Origin: Polyangiaceae bacterium
GTDB taxonomy: Bacteria > Myxococcota_A > Polyangia > Polyangiales > Polyangiaceae
Reading direction: 5' to 3'
Length of the DNA stretch: 38,321 nt
NCBI GenBank assembly: GCA_029266615.1
Contig: JAQSWN010000135.1
Coordinates: 1 to 38,321 of the forward strand
In this document: positions 1 to 8,161 of the stretch, one piece after another
Layout: every line of letters begins with the position of its first letter
How positions within the stretch are numbered: the stretch's first letter is position 1
Program-made: the position numbers and the translations under genes
The notes under the pieces: model-generated
What the model saw: only the letters and a program-made list of their open reading frames with translations
What the model was told of the DNA's origin: nothing
Database searches by the model: none

Positions 1-1
1 G

Positions 2-133
2 CGCATGACCGGGCTCGTGGAAGAGTTACGCGCCACCGCGCGTCGGCTCGGCGCGCGCTACGTCCGCGCGGTAACGGACGAGCCGCTGGAGGCTCCGCTA
101 CGACGCCTCGTGCTTGGCGTCGGCGACGACTGA
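2..133 (+). CDS. C-terminal end of a truncated gene, possibly DUF58-type protein
   Basis: An open frame runs in from the left edge and stops at TGA 131-133, giving at least 43 residues. The visible tail is basic, with an LGARYVRAVTDEPLEAPLRRLV-like run. This resembles the last strand and helix of DUF58/vWA-like proteins, which often sit beside BatA-type genes such as those starting at 1348. The identification is an inference from a short tail and from context. The start lies outside the window, and the ATG at 5 is probably internal. Confidence 0.45.
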   Translation, partial: RMTGLVEELRATARRLGARYVRAVTDEPLEAPLRRLVLGVGDD

Positions 134-251
134 GCGCGCGTAGCGACACGCCGAAAACGAATCGAAACAGCAGCGAGGCAGTCGGCTTCGTCGATACTTG
201 CGTTCCGCGCGCATGGCGCGAAAACGGCGACGAAAGCCTACAAAATACAGA

Positions 252-294
252 GAGCGCGAGCACCGAAGCGATTTGCGCTCCGGCACTCGCGCTC
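252..294 (-). terminator. Stem-loop, probable terminator of the H1-like gene
   Basis: A 9-bp perfect stem (252-260 with 286-294) encloses a second stem (CCG with CGG, then AGCG with CGCT around ATTTG). On the minus strand it lies 12 nt past the stop of the H1-like gene and is followed by a T-rich stretch (TCTGTATTTTGTAG). That fits a Rho-independent terminator, though the T tract is imperfect. Confidence 0.55.
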
Positions 295-305
295 ATCCGA
301 AAGCA

Positions 306-509
306 TTACGCCTTCTTGGCCTTGCGCTTGGCCTTCTTCTTCGCCTTCTTGGCGGGTGCGGCCATGGGCTCTGCGGCCATGGCAGGCGCCTTCTTGCTCG
401 CCTTCTTGCCCGCCTTCTTCTTGCCTGCCTTCTTGCGCGCCTTCTTGGCGGCAGGAGCTGCGGCAACGGGGGCTGCCTTCTTCGATGCTTTCTTCTTACG
501 TCCGGCCAT
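306..509 (-). CDS. Histone H1-like, lysine/alanine-rich DNA-binding protein
   Basis: A 67-residue protein made almost wholly of Lys, Ala and Pro, with repeated KKA, KKAGKK and AKKAKKKAK units, no acidic stretch apart from one Glu, and no hydrophobic core. This composition matches the C-terminal tail of histone H1 and the bacterial H1-like proteins known from high-GC bacteria, including myxobacteria. These bind DNA without sequence preference and help compact the nucleoid. An AGAGGAC ribosome-binding sequence lies just upstream of the ATG at 507-509. It diverges from the DUF1415 gene across 76 bp and ends at a strong hairpin (252-294), so it is probably its own transcription unit. It is very short and could instead bind RNA or polyphosphate. 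Confidence 0.75.
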   Translation of the reverse strand: MAGRKKKASKKAAPVAAAPAAKKARKKAGKKKAGKKASKKAPAMAAEPMAAPAKKAKKKAKRKAKKA

Positions 510-585
510 TGTCCGTCCTCTTGTAGAATAACGGAGCGTTGAGACACACTTTGCATGGCTTTGCGGCCGCTCGTCAAGTCGGCGA

Positions 586-1311
586 ATGATAGACAGCGCT
601 GTGACCCTCCCTCAGGACTACGCGCGCGACCTCCAACGAGTGACGCTAGCCGTCTACGAGCGGTACGCGGAGGAGGTGGTGGAGCGCTTCGGGTTCTGTC
701 CTTGGGCACGCGCCGCGCGCGAGTCGGGAGAGGTGGTCTTACGCGTCGTTTTCAGCGCGAATCCGGACGAATTCAATGAATCGCTCGACGTGCTCGGTGA
801 GCTCTCGCGAGCGCCGGACGCGCCCGACATCGCGCTCCTCCTCTACCCGCTCTTGGACGTCGACCGACTCGCCTTCGAGGACTTCGCACGCCGCCTCCGT
901 GCGCATGCCGAGCATGGGTCGCCCAAGCTCGACACGTACGCCATGGCCGCCTTCCACCCGGATGCGACGGCGGACTTGAGCCACCCCGACAAGCTCGTTC
1001 CCTACGTGCGGAGGAGCCCCGATCCCTCCCTCCAATTAGTGCGAAATTCGGCTCTTTCCGGCATCAAAGGCCTCACTTCCGGTACCGCGTTCTTGGACGT
1101 ATCGGCGCTCTCGGCAGAGGCGTTCAAGGCCCTCGCGGAGCCCCCGCCGAAGGCCCTGCGCGAGCGCATCGCGGAACAAAATTTACTCACCGTGACCCAG
1201 ACGGGCCCGGCGGTCATCGAGGCGGTGCTGGCGGACATCGCGAGCGACCGCGAACGGGCGCACCAGGCGCTGCTGTCGAGCCACGGCCGCCGCGGACCGC
1301 GTCGCCCCTAG
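586..1311 (+). CDS. DUF1415 family protein
   Basis: A 241-residue soluble protein. Near residues 34-40 it has FGFCPWA, close to the NFCPF/GFCPWA signature of DUF1415. A mid-protein AAFHPDAT motif and a following YVRRSPDPSLQLVR segment match the conserved FHP...RSP(F/Y)P...L(L)R pattern of that family. The biochemical role of DUF1415 is not known. The conserved Cys, His and Arg residues suggest an enzyme or ligand-binding protein, but that is inference. The Ala/Arg-rich C-terminus looks like an unstructured tail. ATG 586 is the first in-frame ATG and gives the conserved N-terminus. The gene sits 36 bp before the BatA-like gene on the same strand and may be co-transcribed with it. Confidence 0.7.
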   Translation: MIDSAVTLPQDYARDLQRVTLAVYERYAEEVVERFGFCPWARAARESGEVVLRVVFSANPDEFNESLDVLGELSRAPDAPDIALLLYPLLDVDRLAFEDFARRLRAHAEHGSPKLDTYAMAAFHPDATADLSHPDKLVPYVRRSPDPSLQLVRNSALSGIKGLTSGTAFLDVSALSAEAFKALAEPPPKALRERIAEQNLLTVTQTGPAVIEAVLADIASDRERAHQALLSSHGRRGPRRP

Positions 1312-1347
1312 CGCCTCGTCAGCGCGATCCGGGCTAGACTCGAGCCC

Positions 1348-3303
1348 GTGCCACCCGCGCTCGGGAACCCGCAAGGCCTTTGGCTGCTCGGCCTCCTCGC
1401 GCCCCTCGTCGTTCTGTACGTCCTCCGGGTAAGGCGCCAAAGGGTGACGGTAGCCTCGACGTGGCTCTGGCAGGCAGCTGCACGCGACCTGCTCGCGAAA
1501 AGCCCCTGGCAGCGCCTCCGCGCGCGCCTGCTCTTGCTCATCGAGGCGCTCGCGCTGATCGCGCTGGGGCTCGCATTGTCGCGGCCGGCGCTTTCCGGCG
1601 GACGCGTCGACACCGAGCACATTGTCCTCGTCATCGACACGAGCGCGTCGATGTTGGCCAAGAGCGGCACCGAGACTCGCTTCGCCGCCGCTCAGTCCGC
1701 CGCCGCGCGGGTGCTCTCGGCGTTGCCTCCCGGCGCGGATGCCTTGCTCGTGGCCGCGGGCAGCGAGCCGCGCGTCGTCGGCCCCGCGGACCGGGATTTG
1801 GCCCGCGTGAAGGCGCGGCTCGCAAGCCTCCGCGCGACCGGCGTCGAAGGGCATTTGGGGCGCGCGGTGGCGCTCGCCAGCGAGCAACTCGCCCAGAGAG
1901 CCGGAAATCGCCGCATCGTGGTGCTCAGTGACGAAAATGGGCTCGCCGCGCCGCTCCCCGTGACTCGAGTGCCGCTCAGCGTCGTCAAACTGGGTGAGCC
2001 CGTCGACAACACCGCCATCGTCCGCGTGGACGTAGGCCGCGCCGCGCCCGCGCCGGGCTCCACCAGCAAGTCGGATCGGGTGGAGGTGTTCGCGGAGCTG
2101 GCCAGCTTCGCACGCGCGCCGCGCGACATTTTCGTCACCCTCAAGCAGCGAAGCTCCCCGACGGTGCTGGCGTCGCGCAAGCTGCGGCTCGAGCCCGGTC
2201 AGAAAGCGCCGGTCGTGCTCGGCTTCGAGGCCACGGAGGGCGACTCGGGTACGGGGCTCGTCGTGGAGCTCTCTCCGCCCGACGCGCTCCCCGTGGACGA
2301 CGTGGCTTACGGCCGCGTGCCGCCCAGCCGTAAGCTCCTGGCCGTCACTTCACCCGCGCGCTCGAGCCCCTGGTTCGAGCGTGCCCTCCTCGCGGATCCA
2401 GAGCTGGAGCTCCTCGGGGTGCCGCTCGCGGAGCTCGGCACGAGCGGTATCGACGACGACGCGCTGGTCGTCGTGAGCAAGGCGTGCCCCCCGGAGCTGC
2501 CCGGTGCCGACTTCGTGATCTTGGACCCGCCGCCAGGCCCATGCCACGGCGCGGTCGTCGGCAAGCGCTTGGAAGGGCCCGTCGTCACGTCCTGGGAGCG
2601 AACCGACGCGCGGCTGCGCTTCATCACTTTGGACGGCGTCGCGATCGCCAAAGCAAGCTCGCTGGATCCGCCCACAGCTCAAAGTTTGCTCGTCAAAGGC
2701 CGCGAGGGCGCGCTCGTGGTGGACATTTCGGAGGCCGGGCGCACCGGCACGCTCGTTGGATTCGACGTGGGCGAGAGCAATTGGCCGCTACGCGCCTCGT
2801 TCGTGCTGTTCGTGCGCAACGTCGCGGAGCTGGCGCGGTCGCATCGCCAAAGCCGGGTCCTCGGCCCGGCGCGCACCGGCGCTCCCCTGCGCATCCGGGT
2901 ACCGGTCAGCGCGACCCAAGTGACGTTGACCGAACCGAGCGGCCGCGAGAGCGAGCTTTCAGCGCGCGGCGGCGTGGCGCTCGTCCCGAGTCCCGATGAG
3001 CCGGGTTTCTATTTGCTCAGTCACGCTGGGCCACGCGCGGGCGTCGCGCTGTCGGTCGTGAACCTGACGAGCGAGCTCGAGAGCGATTTGCGGCCGTCCG
3101 CCTCCATCGAGGAGCCGACTGGCCCCCTGCCCGCCGCCACGCGCTCCGCGGTCACCGAATCTCCGGCTGACCTCGGCTTCATGGCGGCGGCGGTCGCGCT
3201 CGCGGCGATCGTGGCCCAGGTGTGGTGGCTGACCCGAGCTCCCGCCCGGGTGGATGCGGGCCGGGTTCGGCCGCGCAGGCCGGAGCGCCGGGAGGCGGCG
3301 TGA
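1348..3303 (+). CDS. BatA-like membrane protein with vWA domain
   Basis: A 651-residue protein with a GTG start. Two N-terminal membrane segments (about 11-28 and 60-80) flank a basic loop, the layout of the aerotolerance-regulator (BatA) N-terminal domain. A vWA domain follows, with a complete MIDAS core DTSAS at 97-101 for divalent-metal-dependent ligand binding. The middle is beta-rich and extracytoplasmic, and a last membrane helix (about 612-630) precedes an Arg-rich tail. BatA-type proteins usually belong to MoxR-DUF58-vWA operons implicated in stress tolerance and envelope or complex maturation; no MoxR ATPase is visible here. Its TGA overlaps the GTG of the next vWA gene (GTGA at 3300-3303), so the two are translationally coupled and probably interact. 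Confidence 0.8.
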   Translation: MPPALGNPQGLWLLGLLAPLVVLYVLRVRRQRVTVASTWLWQAAARDLLAKSPWQRLRARLLLLIEALALIALGLALSRPALSGGRVDTEHIVLVIDTSASMLAKSGTETRFAAAQSAAARVLSALPPGADALLVAAGSEPRVVGPADRDLARVKARLASLRATGVEGHLGRAVALASEQLAQRAGNRRIVVLSDENGLAAPLPVTRVPLSVVKLGEPVDNTAIVRVDVGRAAPAPGSTSKSDRVEVFAELASFARAPRDIFVTLKQRSSPTVLASRKLRLEPGQKAPVVLGFEATEGDSGTGLVVELSPPDALPVDDVAYGRVPPSRKLLAVTSPARSSPWFERALLADPELELLGVPLAELGTSGIDDDALVVVSKACPPELPGADFVILDPPPGPCHGAVVGKRLEGPVVTSWERTDARLRFITLDGVAIAKASSLDPPTAQSLLVKGREGALVVDISEAGRTGTLVGFDVGESNWPLRASFVLFVRNVAELARSHRQSRVLGPARTGAPLRIRVPVSATQVTLTEPSGRESELSARGGVALVPSPDEPGFYLLSHAGPRAGVALSVVNLTSELESDLRPSASIEEPTGPLPAATRSAVTESPADLGFMAAAVALAAIVAQVWWLTRAPARVDAGRVRPRRPERREAA

Positions 3304-6281
3304 ACGCGCTCCTGTGGCTCCTGCGCGCAGTCGCCTTGCTACCGGGCTTGGTCTACGCGCTCGAATGGCTGAGCGTGCCGGTGCCGTACGTTCGCCTGTC
3401 GCGACCGATCTTGGCAATTCCGTTGGCGGTGCTGCTCGTCTGGCTGACGACGCGGCTTTCGCGCTTCAGCGTCCGCCGGAGCCCCGGGCGTGCGTTCGGC
3501 ATGGCGCTGCTCACCGGCGTTGCGGCCCTCGCCGCCGCGTTCGCGGTTATCGGCGTGGAGCTGGGCCGCAAGCTCGATCGCCTCACGGTCATCGTGGCCG
3601 TCGACCGCAGCCGCAGCATCGATCTCGTGCCCGGCGCCGCGTCACGGGTCGAGCAAGAGCTGCAGGTCGCCGAGCTCGGAATGCGCGAAGGCGACCGCAT
3701 TGGCACGCTCGCTTTCGCGACGGAAGCGGTCATGGAGTCACCGCTACGCGAGCGACGCCAGCCGCCCGCGCCGCAACGCGCGGAGCTGGGGCGGGACGGC
3801 ACGGATCTCGGCTCCGCCATTCGCCGAGGGCTCTCGGAGGTACCGCCCGACTCTGCGGCGCGCATCGTCATCATGAGCGACGGGGTCTCCACCCGCGGGG
3901 ACGCTCTGGGCGAGGCGGCGCTGGCCGCGGCCGCAGGGGTCCGGGTCGACGTGGTGCCGTTGGACCAGCGCCCGCTGAAGGACATTCGGGTAGTCACGGT
4001 CGCCGCCGGCGGTCGGGCGAATCTGGGCGAGGCGATCGACCTGCGCGTGGTGACATCCTCGGCGGAGCCGGCCGAGGTCGCGTTGCGCATTTACCGCGAT
4101 GGCGAGCTCATTCGCGAAGGCAACGTCTCGATCGCGGCCGGTGAGGACGTCGTGCACCTGCGCGAAGTGGCGAGCGAGCCCGGCCTGCACCGCTACGACG
4201 TGGAGCTGAGCGCCAAGAACGAGCGCCAGGACGAAGCTCCAGACGACAACAGCGGGTCGACCTTCGTGCGGGTGGCGGGCGAAGCGAACGCGCTCGTGCT
4301 GGAGCGGGACAAGGCCGTCGCCGGTCCCCTCGTGCAAGCCCTGCAAAGCGCCGCGTTCAAGGTGCGCACTGGAGACGCCACCCAGGTCCCCGAAGGCGCC
4401 GCCGGCTTCGCTCAGTACGACCTCGTCGTGCTGTCGGACATCAGCGCCGTCGACCTCACCCCGGAGCAAATCGCCGGCCTCGCCTCGTACGTGCGTGACC
4501 TGGGGGGCGGCTTACTCCTCATGGGCGGAGACCGCTCGCTCGGGCCGGGCGGGTACGGCAAGACGCCCATCGAGGAAGTGAGCCCGGTTTCGTTCGACGT
4601 GAAGCAAGAGCGCAAACGCGCGAGCTTGGCGGAGGTGATCGTCGTCGACTACTCGGGGTCGATGGGCGCCGCCGTCGGCGCCCGCACGAAGTTGGACCTC
4701 GCGAACGAAGCCGCCGTGCGCTCGATGAGCCTGCTCGGTGCGGGTGACCGCTTGGGCGTGATGCACGTAGATACGGCCGTCGCGTGGACCATTCCGCTCG
4801 GCGAAATCAAAGACCGCGAGCAGATGGAGAAGCGCGTCCGAGCGGTCGGGGTGGGTGGCGGCGGCATCTTCGTCGATCTTTCGCTGCAAACCGGCTACGG
4901 CGCGCTCTACAAAGAATCGGTTCAGCTCAAGCACCTGCTCCTGTTCGCGGACGGCTCCGACGCCGAAGAGCGCAGCCGCTCCTTCGGCCTGGTCAGCGCA
5001 GCCAGGGCGCGCGGTATCACCACCAGCGTAGTCGCCCTCGGCAACGGGCCGGACGTACCGGATCTGGAGCGTATGAGTAAGTTGGGCGACGGTCGCTTTT
5101 ATCTCATCGAGGACGCGACGCGATTGCCTGCGGTGTTCGCGCAAGAAACCGTGCTCGCGGCGCGTAGCTCCATCAACGAGGTCCCGTTCCGCCCCGAGGC
5201 TGCGTCGCAAAGCCCGGTTTTGCGCGGCGTGGACGTGAGCCAAGCTCCGAACCTGACCGGCTACGTCGTCACCATTCCCAAGGGCCGCGCCCAGGTCGTG
5301 CTCAGCGGGCCCGAAGGCGACCCGGTGCTGGCGAGCTGGTCCGTCGGCGTGGGCCGTGCGGCCGCGTTCACCAGCGACTACAAGGATCGCTGGGGCCAGG
5401 CGTGGACCGGCTGGTCCGGCGCGGAAAAGCTCTTTGGCCAGCTCGCGCGCGACCTGGCGCGGCGCGCTGACAATCCGCGGGTGCGGCTCGAGGCGGACAC
5501 GACGGGCGGCGAGCTCAAGCTGCGGGCGAGCGTCACGGACGAGCGCGGCCGCAGCGAGAGCCTGAGACGCCTAGTGGCCCGGGTGACGGCGCCGGACGGC
5601 ACCACCCGCCAGCTGCCACTGGACGCGGTCGGCGCCGGCCTATACAGCGCGACGGTGCCTGCGGGGCGCCCCGGTGCCTATGTGGCGACGCTGATCGACG
5701 AGCCGACGCAGACCGTGGAGGCGACGACCGGCGCGGTCCTGACCATGGGTGACGAGCTGCGTCCCACCGGGACGGATCGCGGCACTTTGAAGCGCATCGC
5801 CGCTCAAAGCGGCGGCAAGGTCCGCGACACGCTCGCAGGCATTTTTCTCGATCGCGACGCGGAGCGGTTCGCCTACCAGTCGCTCGGTCCGTGGCTCCTT
5901 TACCTCGCTGCCTTCGCGCTGCTGCTCGCCGTCTGTGCGCGCCGCCTGACCCTCCCGGAGGGTCTAGAGCGCGCGGTGCAGACGCTCCGCGCGCCGTCGT
6001 CCCAGCCGCTTCCCCAGCCCAGGCCCGAGCCTGCTGCGACCTCGGCCGCGCTCGGCGCGCTCACGCGAGTGCGAGCCCGAAAAGCACCACCGCCCACCGC
6101 GCCCAGCGAGCCCAGCGCCCCTTCGAGAGCGGCGCCCGCCGCTAGCTACTCGCCGGCCGTTCCGGCAACGCAGCCTCGCCCGCCTGTCGCGCCGCCTCCT
6201 GCGGGCAGCACGAGTCCCGACGCGAGGGCGCCCACCGCCGCAGAGATCCTCCTCGCGCGGCGACGTGGAAGAAAGCCTTAA
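3300..6281 (+). CDS. Large membrane protein with two vWA domains and a glutamine-amidotransferase-like segment
   Basis: About 993 residues from the GTG at 3300, which overlaps the upstream stop and has GGAGG just before it; an in-frame start at 3222 lies inside the previous gene and is less likely. N-terminal membrane helices (about 5-22, 37-52, 66-86) are followed by vWA domain 1 with DRSRS at 102-106. Next come beta-sandwich-like sequence, a class-I glutamine-amidotransferase-like segment (about 350-430, with LVVLSD and GGGLLLMGG), and vWA domain 2 with DYSGS at 450-454. A beta-rich region, a C-terminal helix (about 861-880) and a 100-residue Pro/Ala-rich tail complete it. Such proteins are usually labelled only as vWA or glutamine-amidotransferase-like membrane proteins. 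No Cys-His amidotransferase active site is evident, so that part is probably structural or binding. It likely forms a complex with the BatA-like product. Confidence 0.8.
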   Translation: MNALLWLLRAVALLPGLVYALEWLSVPVPYVRLSRPILAIPLAVLLVWLTTRLSRFSVRRSPGRAFGMALLTGVAALAAAFAVIGVELGRKLDRLTVIVAVDRSRSIDLVPGAASRVEQELQVAELGMREGDRIGTLAFATEAVMESPLRERRQPPAPQRAELGRDGTDLGSAIRRGLSEVPPDSAARIVIMSDGVSTRGDALGEAALAAAAGVRVDVVPLDQRPLKDIRVVTVAAGGRANLGEAIDLRVVTSSAEPAEVALRIYRDGELIREGNVSIAAGEDVVHLREVASEPGLHRYDVELSAKNERQDEAPDDNSGSTFVRVAGEANALVLERDKAVAGPLVQALQSAAFKVRTGDATQVPEGAAGFAQYDLVVLSDISAVDLTPEQIAGLASYVRDLGGGLLLMGGDRSLGPGGYGKTPIEEVSPVSFDVKQERKRASLAEVIVVDYSGSMGAAVGARTKLDLANEAAVRSMSLLGAGDRLGVMHVDTAVAWTIPLGEIKDREQMEKRVRAVGVGGGGIFVDLSLQTGYGALYKESVQLKHLLLFADGSDAEERSRSFGLVSAARARGITTSVVALGNGPDVPDLERMSKLGDGRFYLIEDATRLPAVFAQETVLAARSSINEVPFRPEAASQSPVLRGVDVSQAPNLTGYVVTIPKGRAQVVLSGPEGDPVLASWSVGVGRAAAFTSDYKDRWGQAWTGWSGAEKLFGQLARDLARRADNPRVRLEADTTGGELKLRASVTDERGRSESLRRLVARVTAPDGTTRQLPLDAVGAGLYSATVPAGRPGAYVATLIDEPTQTVEATTGAVLTMGDELRPTGTDRGTLKRIAAQSGGKVRDTLAGIFLDRDAERFAYQSLGPWLLYLAAFALLLAVCARRLTLPEGLERAVQTLRAPSSQPLPQPRPEPAATSAALGALTRVRARKAPPPTAPSEPSAPSRAAPAASYSPAVPATQPRPPVAPPPAGSTSPDARAPTAAEILLARRRGRKP

Positions 6282-6290
6282 CCCTCGGTA

Positions 6291-6317
6291 CGGAAAGCCG
6301 GTCCGCGCGGCATTCCG
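6291..6317 (+). terminator. Stem-loop after the vWA operon
   Basis: CGGAA (6291-6295) pairs with TTCCG (6313-6317), and GCCG (6297-6300) pairs with CGGC (6308-6311) inside it, separated by a single A/A mismatch. It begins 10 nt after the stop of the 993-residue protein. No T run follows, so termination there is only a suggestion. Confidence 0.35.
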
Positions 6318-6413
6318 CGTGTAGAGCGTGCTCCCACCTCGCCTCCCAATTCGTCGCGTGCGCGCGGCAAATTCGATTGCTGCGCGAGATCCGCCGTTTA
6401 CCTTGCTGGGTTC

Positions 6414-8099
6414 ATGAAACGTGTCGCGCTGCTCTTCACCGCTTGTTCTCTCGTGCTGGCCGCCTCGCCCGGCGTTGCCGTGGCCGAGGTGATCCAACCG
6501 GACGGGCAGGTCATGCCCAAGAAGGCAGACAACACGGAAGTGACGCTACAGCAGCTGTTCGACTTCAAAGAGGGGCCCGGCGTCATCGACGCCATCGCCG
6601 ACGCAGCGACGGAGCCGGCCACCTTCAAACCCCTCTGCGATTTCTCGGCTCAGCTGCTGCTGCACGAGACCGCCAGCGACGCTGGCGTCGGCTGGTACAA
6701 CTCGCCCCAGAACGCGACGCCGCCGACCGCGGTGTGCAACGAGACGACGGACATGAACTCGGAGGGCGTGCCCTGCACCACGAGCGACATTTTCTTGCTC
6801 GTCCCGGGAGACGTAGCCAAGCCGCCGTTCAGCGGGGTCGCGGATCCGCTCGCGAGCCCGGGGGACGTGTTCAGCGGCGCGGACCTCGCCAAGAGCAAAT
6901 ACTATCTGGGCGGCGATATCGGCTTCGCGCTGCTCACGCCTCAAAAGCACTACTCCGAGCGGCGCCTGAACCCGGCATGCGTCGGCGACAAATGCGTCAA
7001 TCCCGGCAATTGGATCCCGACCATCATGTATGCGTCGAAGACGGTCCCGCGCGGCTTTTACATGTGCTCGGAAGATCAGAACATTCCCGAGAACGAGTGG
7101 GGCGGAAACGACGGAGACTTTCAGGACTTCGTTTTTCTATTCACGGGCCTCGTCTGTTCGGGCTCCGGTGAGCCTTGCGACACGGGAGAAGACGGCGTCT
7201 GCGCGGCCGGGCTCACTGACTGCGCCAACGGCGCCGGTGAGAGTGAGTGCCGCCCGGCGCGCACACCGACCGAAGAGACGTGCAACGGTCTGAACGACGA
7301 CTGCGACGACGACACGGACGAAGGCGACCTGTGCCCGCCGGGCGAGCTGTGCGTGAAGTCGCGCTGCGTGCCCGTGTGCGGCACGGGCGAGTTCCGCTGC
7401 AGCAAGGACTACCGCTGCGTGGAAGGCGCGTGCATCGAGGCTGCGTGCGTCGACGTCGAGTGCGACGCCGGTCAGGTATGCATGGGCGGTAAATGCGTGG
7501 GCGCGTGCGACGACGTAGATTGCCCGACCGGCCAGACGTGCACGGACGGCGTGTGCTCGGATCCTTGCGACGGCATCGATTGCGGCGACGGCTTCGTGTG
7601 CGAAGGCGGCGCGTGTCGCGTGGAGTGCAGCTGCGCGGGCTGCGAAGCGGGCGAATGCGACGCCGTCAGCGGGCACTGCGTGGACGAAGGTTGCGCGGGG
7701 GTCGCCTGCGAAGACGGCCAACATTGTCAGGCCGGCGAATGCGTGAGCGATTGCGAAGACGTTCGGTGCCCGGGCGGCGCGGCGTGCGAGGCCGGGCGGT
7801 GTCTGCCACCCGTCAACGGGGACGATGATGGCGACGGTGCGGGCGGCGCTGGCGCCGAAGGAATGAATCCCGATCTGAGCTTCGGCGGCGGAGGAGTCAC
7901 GCCCCCTGGCGACGGCCAATCCGGTGACGACTCGGGGGCTGGCAGCGCCGGTAGAGGCAACGCCGTGGAGGTGGAGTCTGGCTGCGCTTGCCACACCGCG
8001 GGCGGCGCGGGGTCGGGCGCCGCCGGCTCACTGCTCGCCCTGCTCGGAGCTTTGCGTCTCGCGATGCGTCGTCGCCGCGCGGCCCGTCCGTCTCGCTGA
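6414..8099 (+). CDS. Secreted cysteine-rich protein with EGF-like repeats and MYXO-CTERM-like tail
   Basis: 561 residues. A signal peptide (1-24, cleavage after AVA) leads into a roughly 230-residue domain whose end (GNDGDFQDFVFLF) resembles the DUF4114 motif found in surface proteins. At 290 there is CNGLNDDCDDDTDEG, close to the acidic CNGxDDDCDGxxDE metal-binding motif of MopE-type myxobacterial proteins. Residues about 300-465 hold six or so short repeats of the form C..(V/I)(D/E)C..G..C..G.C, EGF-like and presumably disulphide-bonded. A Gly/Asp-rich linker leads to C524 and C526, a hydrophobic stretch (about 533-552) and RRRR, the layout of the MYXO-CTERM sorting tag. The protein is therefore expected to be surface-anchored. 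Calcium binding and adhesion are inferences. It stands apart from the vWA genes by 132 bp with a hairpin between. Confidence 0.8.
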   Translation: MKRVALLFTACSLVLAASPGVAVAEVIQPDGQVMPKKADNTEVTLQQLFDFKEGPGVIDAIADAATEPATFKPLCDFSAQLLLHETASDAGVGWYNSPQNATPPTAVCNETTDMNSEGVPCTTSDIFLLVPGDVAKPPFSGVADPLASPGDVFSGADLAKSKYYLGGDIGFALLTPQKHYSERRLNPACVGDKCVNPGNWIPTIMYASKTVPRGFYMCSEDQNIPENEWGGNDGDFQDFVFLFTGLVCSGSGEPCDTGEDGVCAAGLTDCANGAGESECRPARTPTEETCNGLNDDCDDDTDEGDLCPPGELCVKSRCVPVCGTGEFRCSKDYRCVEGACIEAACVDVECDAGQVCMGGKCVGACDDVDCPTGQTCTDGVCSDPCDGIDCGDGFVCEGGACRVECSCAGCEAGECDAVSGHCVDEGCAGVACEDGQHCQAGECVSDCEDVRCPGGAACEAGRCLPPVNGDDDGDGAGGAGAEGMNPDLSFGGGGVTPPGDGQSGDDSGAGSAGRGNAVEVESGCACHTAGGAGSGAAGSLLALLGALRLAMRRRRAARPSR

Positions 8100-8137
8100 A
8101 CGTCGAGAGCCGACGAGCAACCCGCGCACCCGCGGCC

Positions 8138-8161
8138 CCGCGTGCCCGTCAGGGCACGCGG
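8138..8161. terminator. GC-rich 10-bp hairpin between convergent genes
   Basis: CCGCGTGCCC (8138-8147) and GGGCACGCGG (8152-8161) form a perfect 10-bp stem with a GTCA loop. It lies between the convergent MYXO-CTERM and ilvE genes and overlaps the last codons of ilvE. It lacks a T tract on either strand. It could act as a bidirectional roadblock or protect 3' ends. Confidence 0.4.

Noticed and set aside
510..585. Promoter TATTCT upstream of the H1-like gene
   Set aside because: It sits about 14 nt before the ATG and overlaps the ribosome-binding region, with no -35 at the right distance.
7137..7994. 285-residue minus-strand frame opposite the Cys-rich repeats
   Set aside because: Its Ala/His/Val periodicity mirrors the EGF-like repeats on the other strand.
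8138..8161. Possible CRISPR or attachment-site repeat
   Set aside because: A single hairpin with no further copies; no spacer array or integrase.
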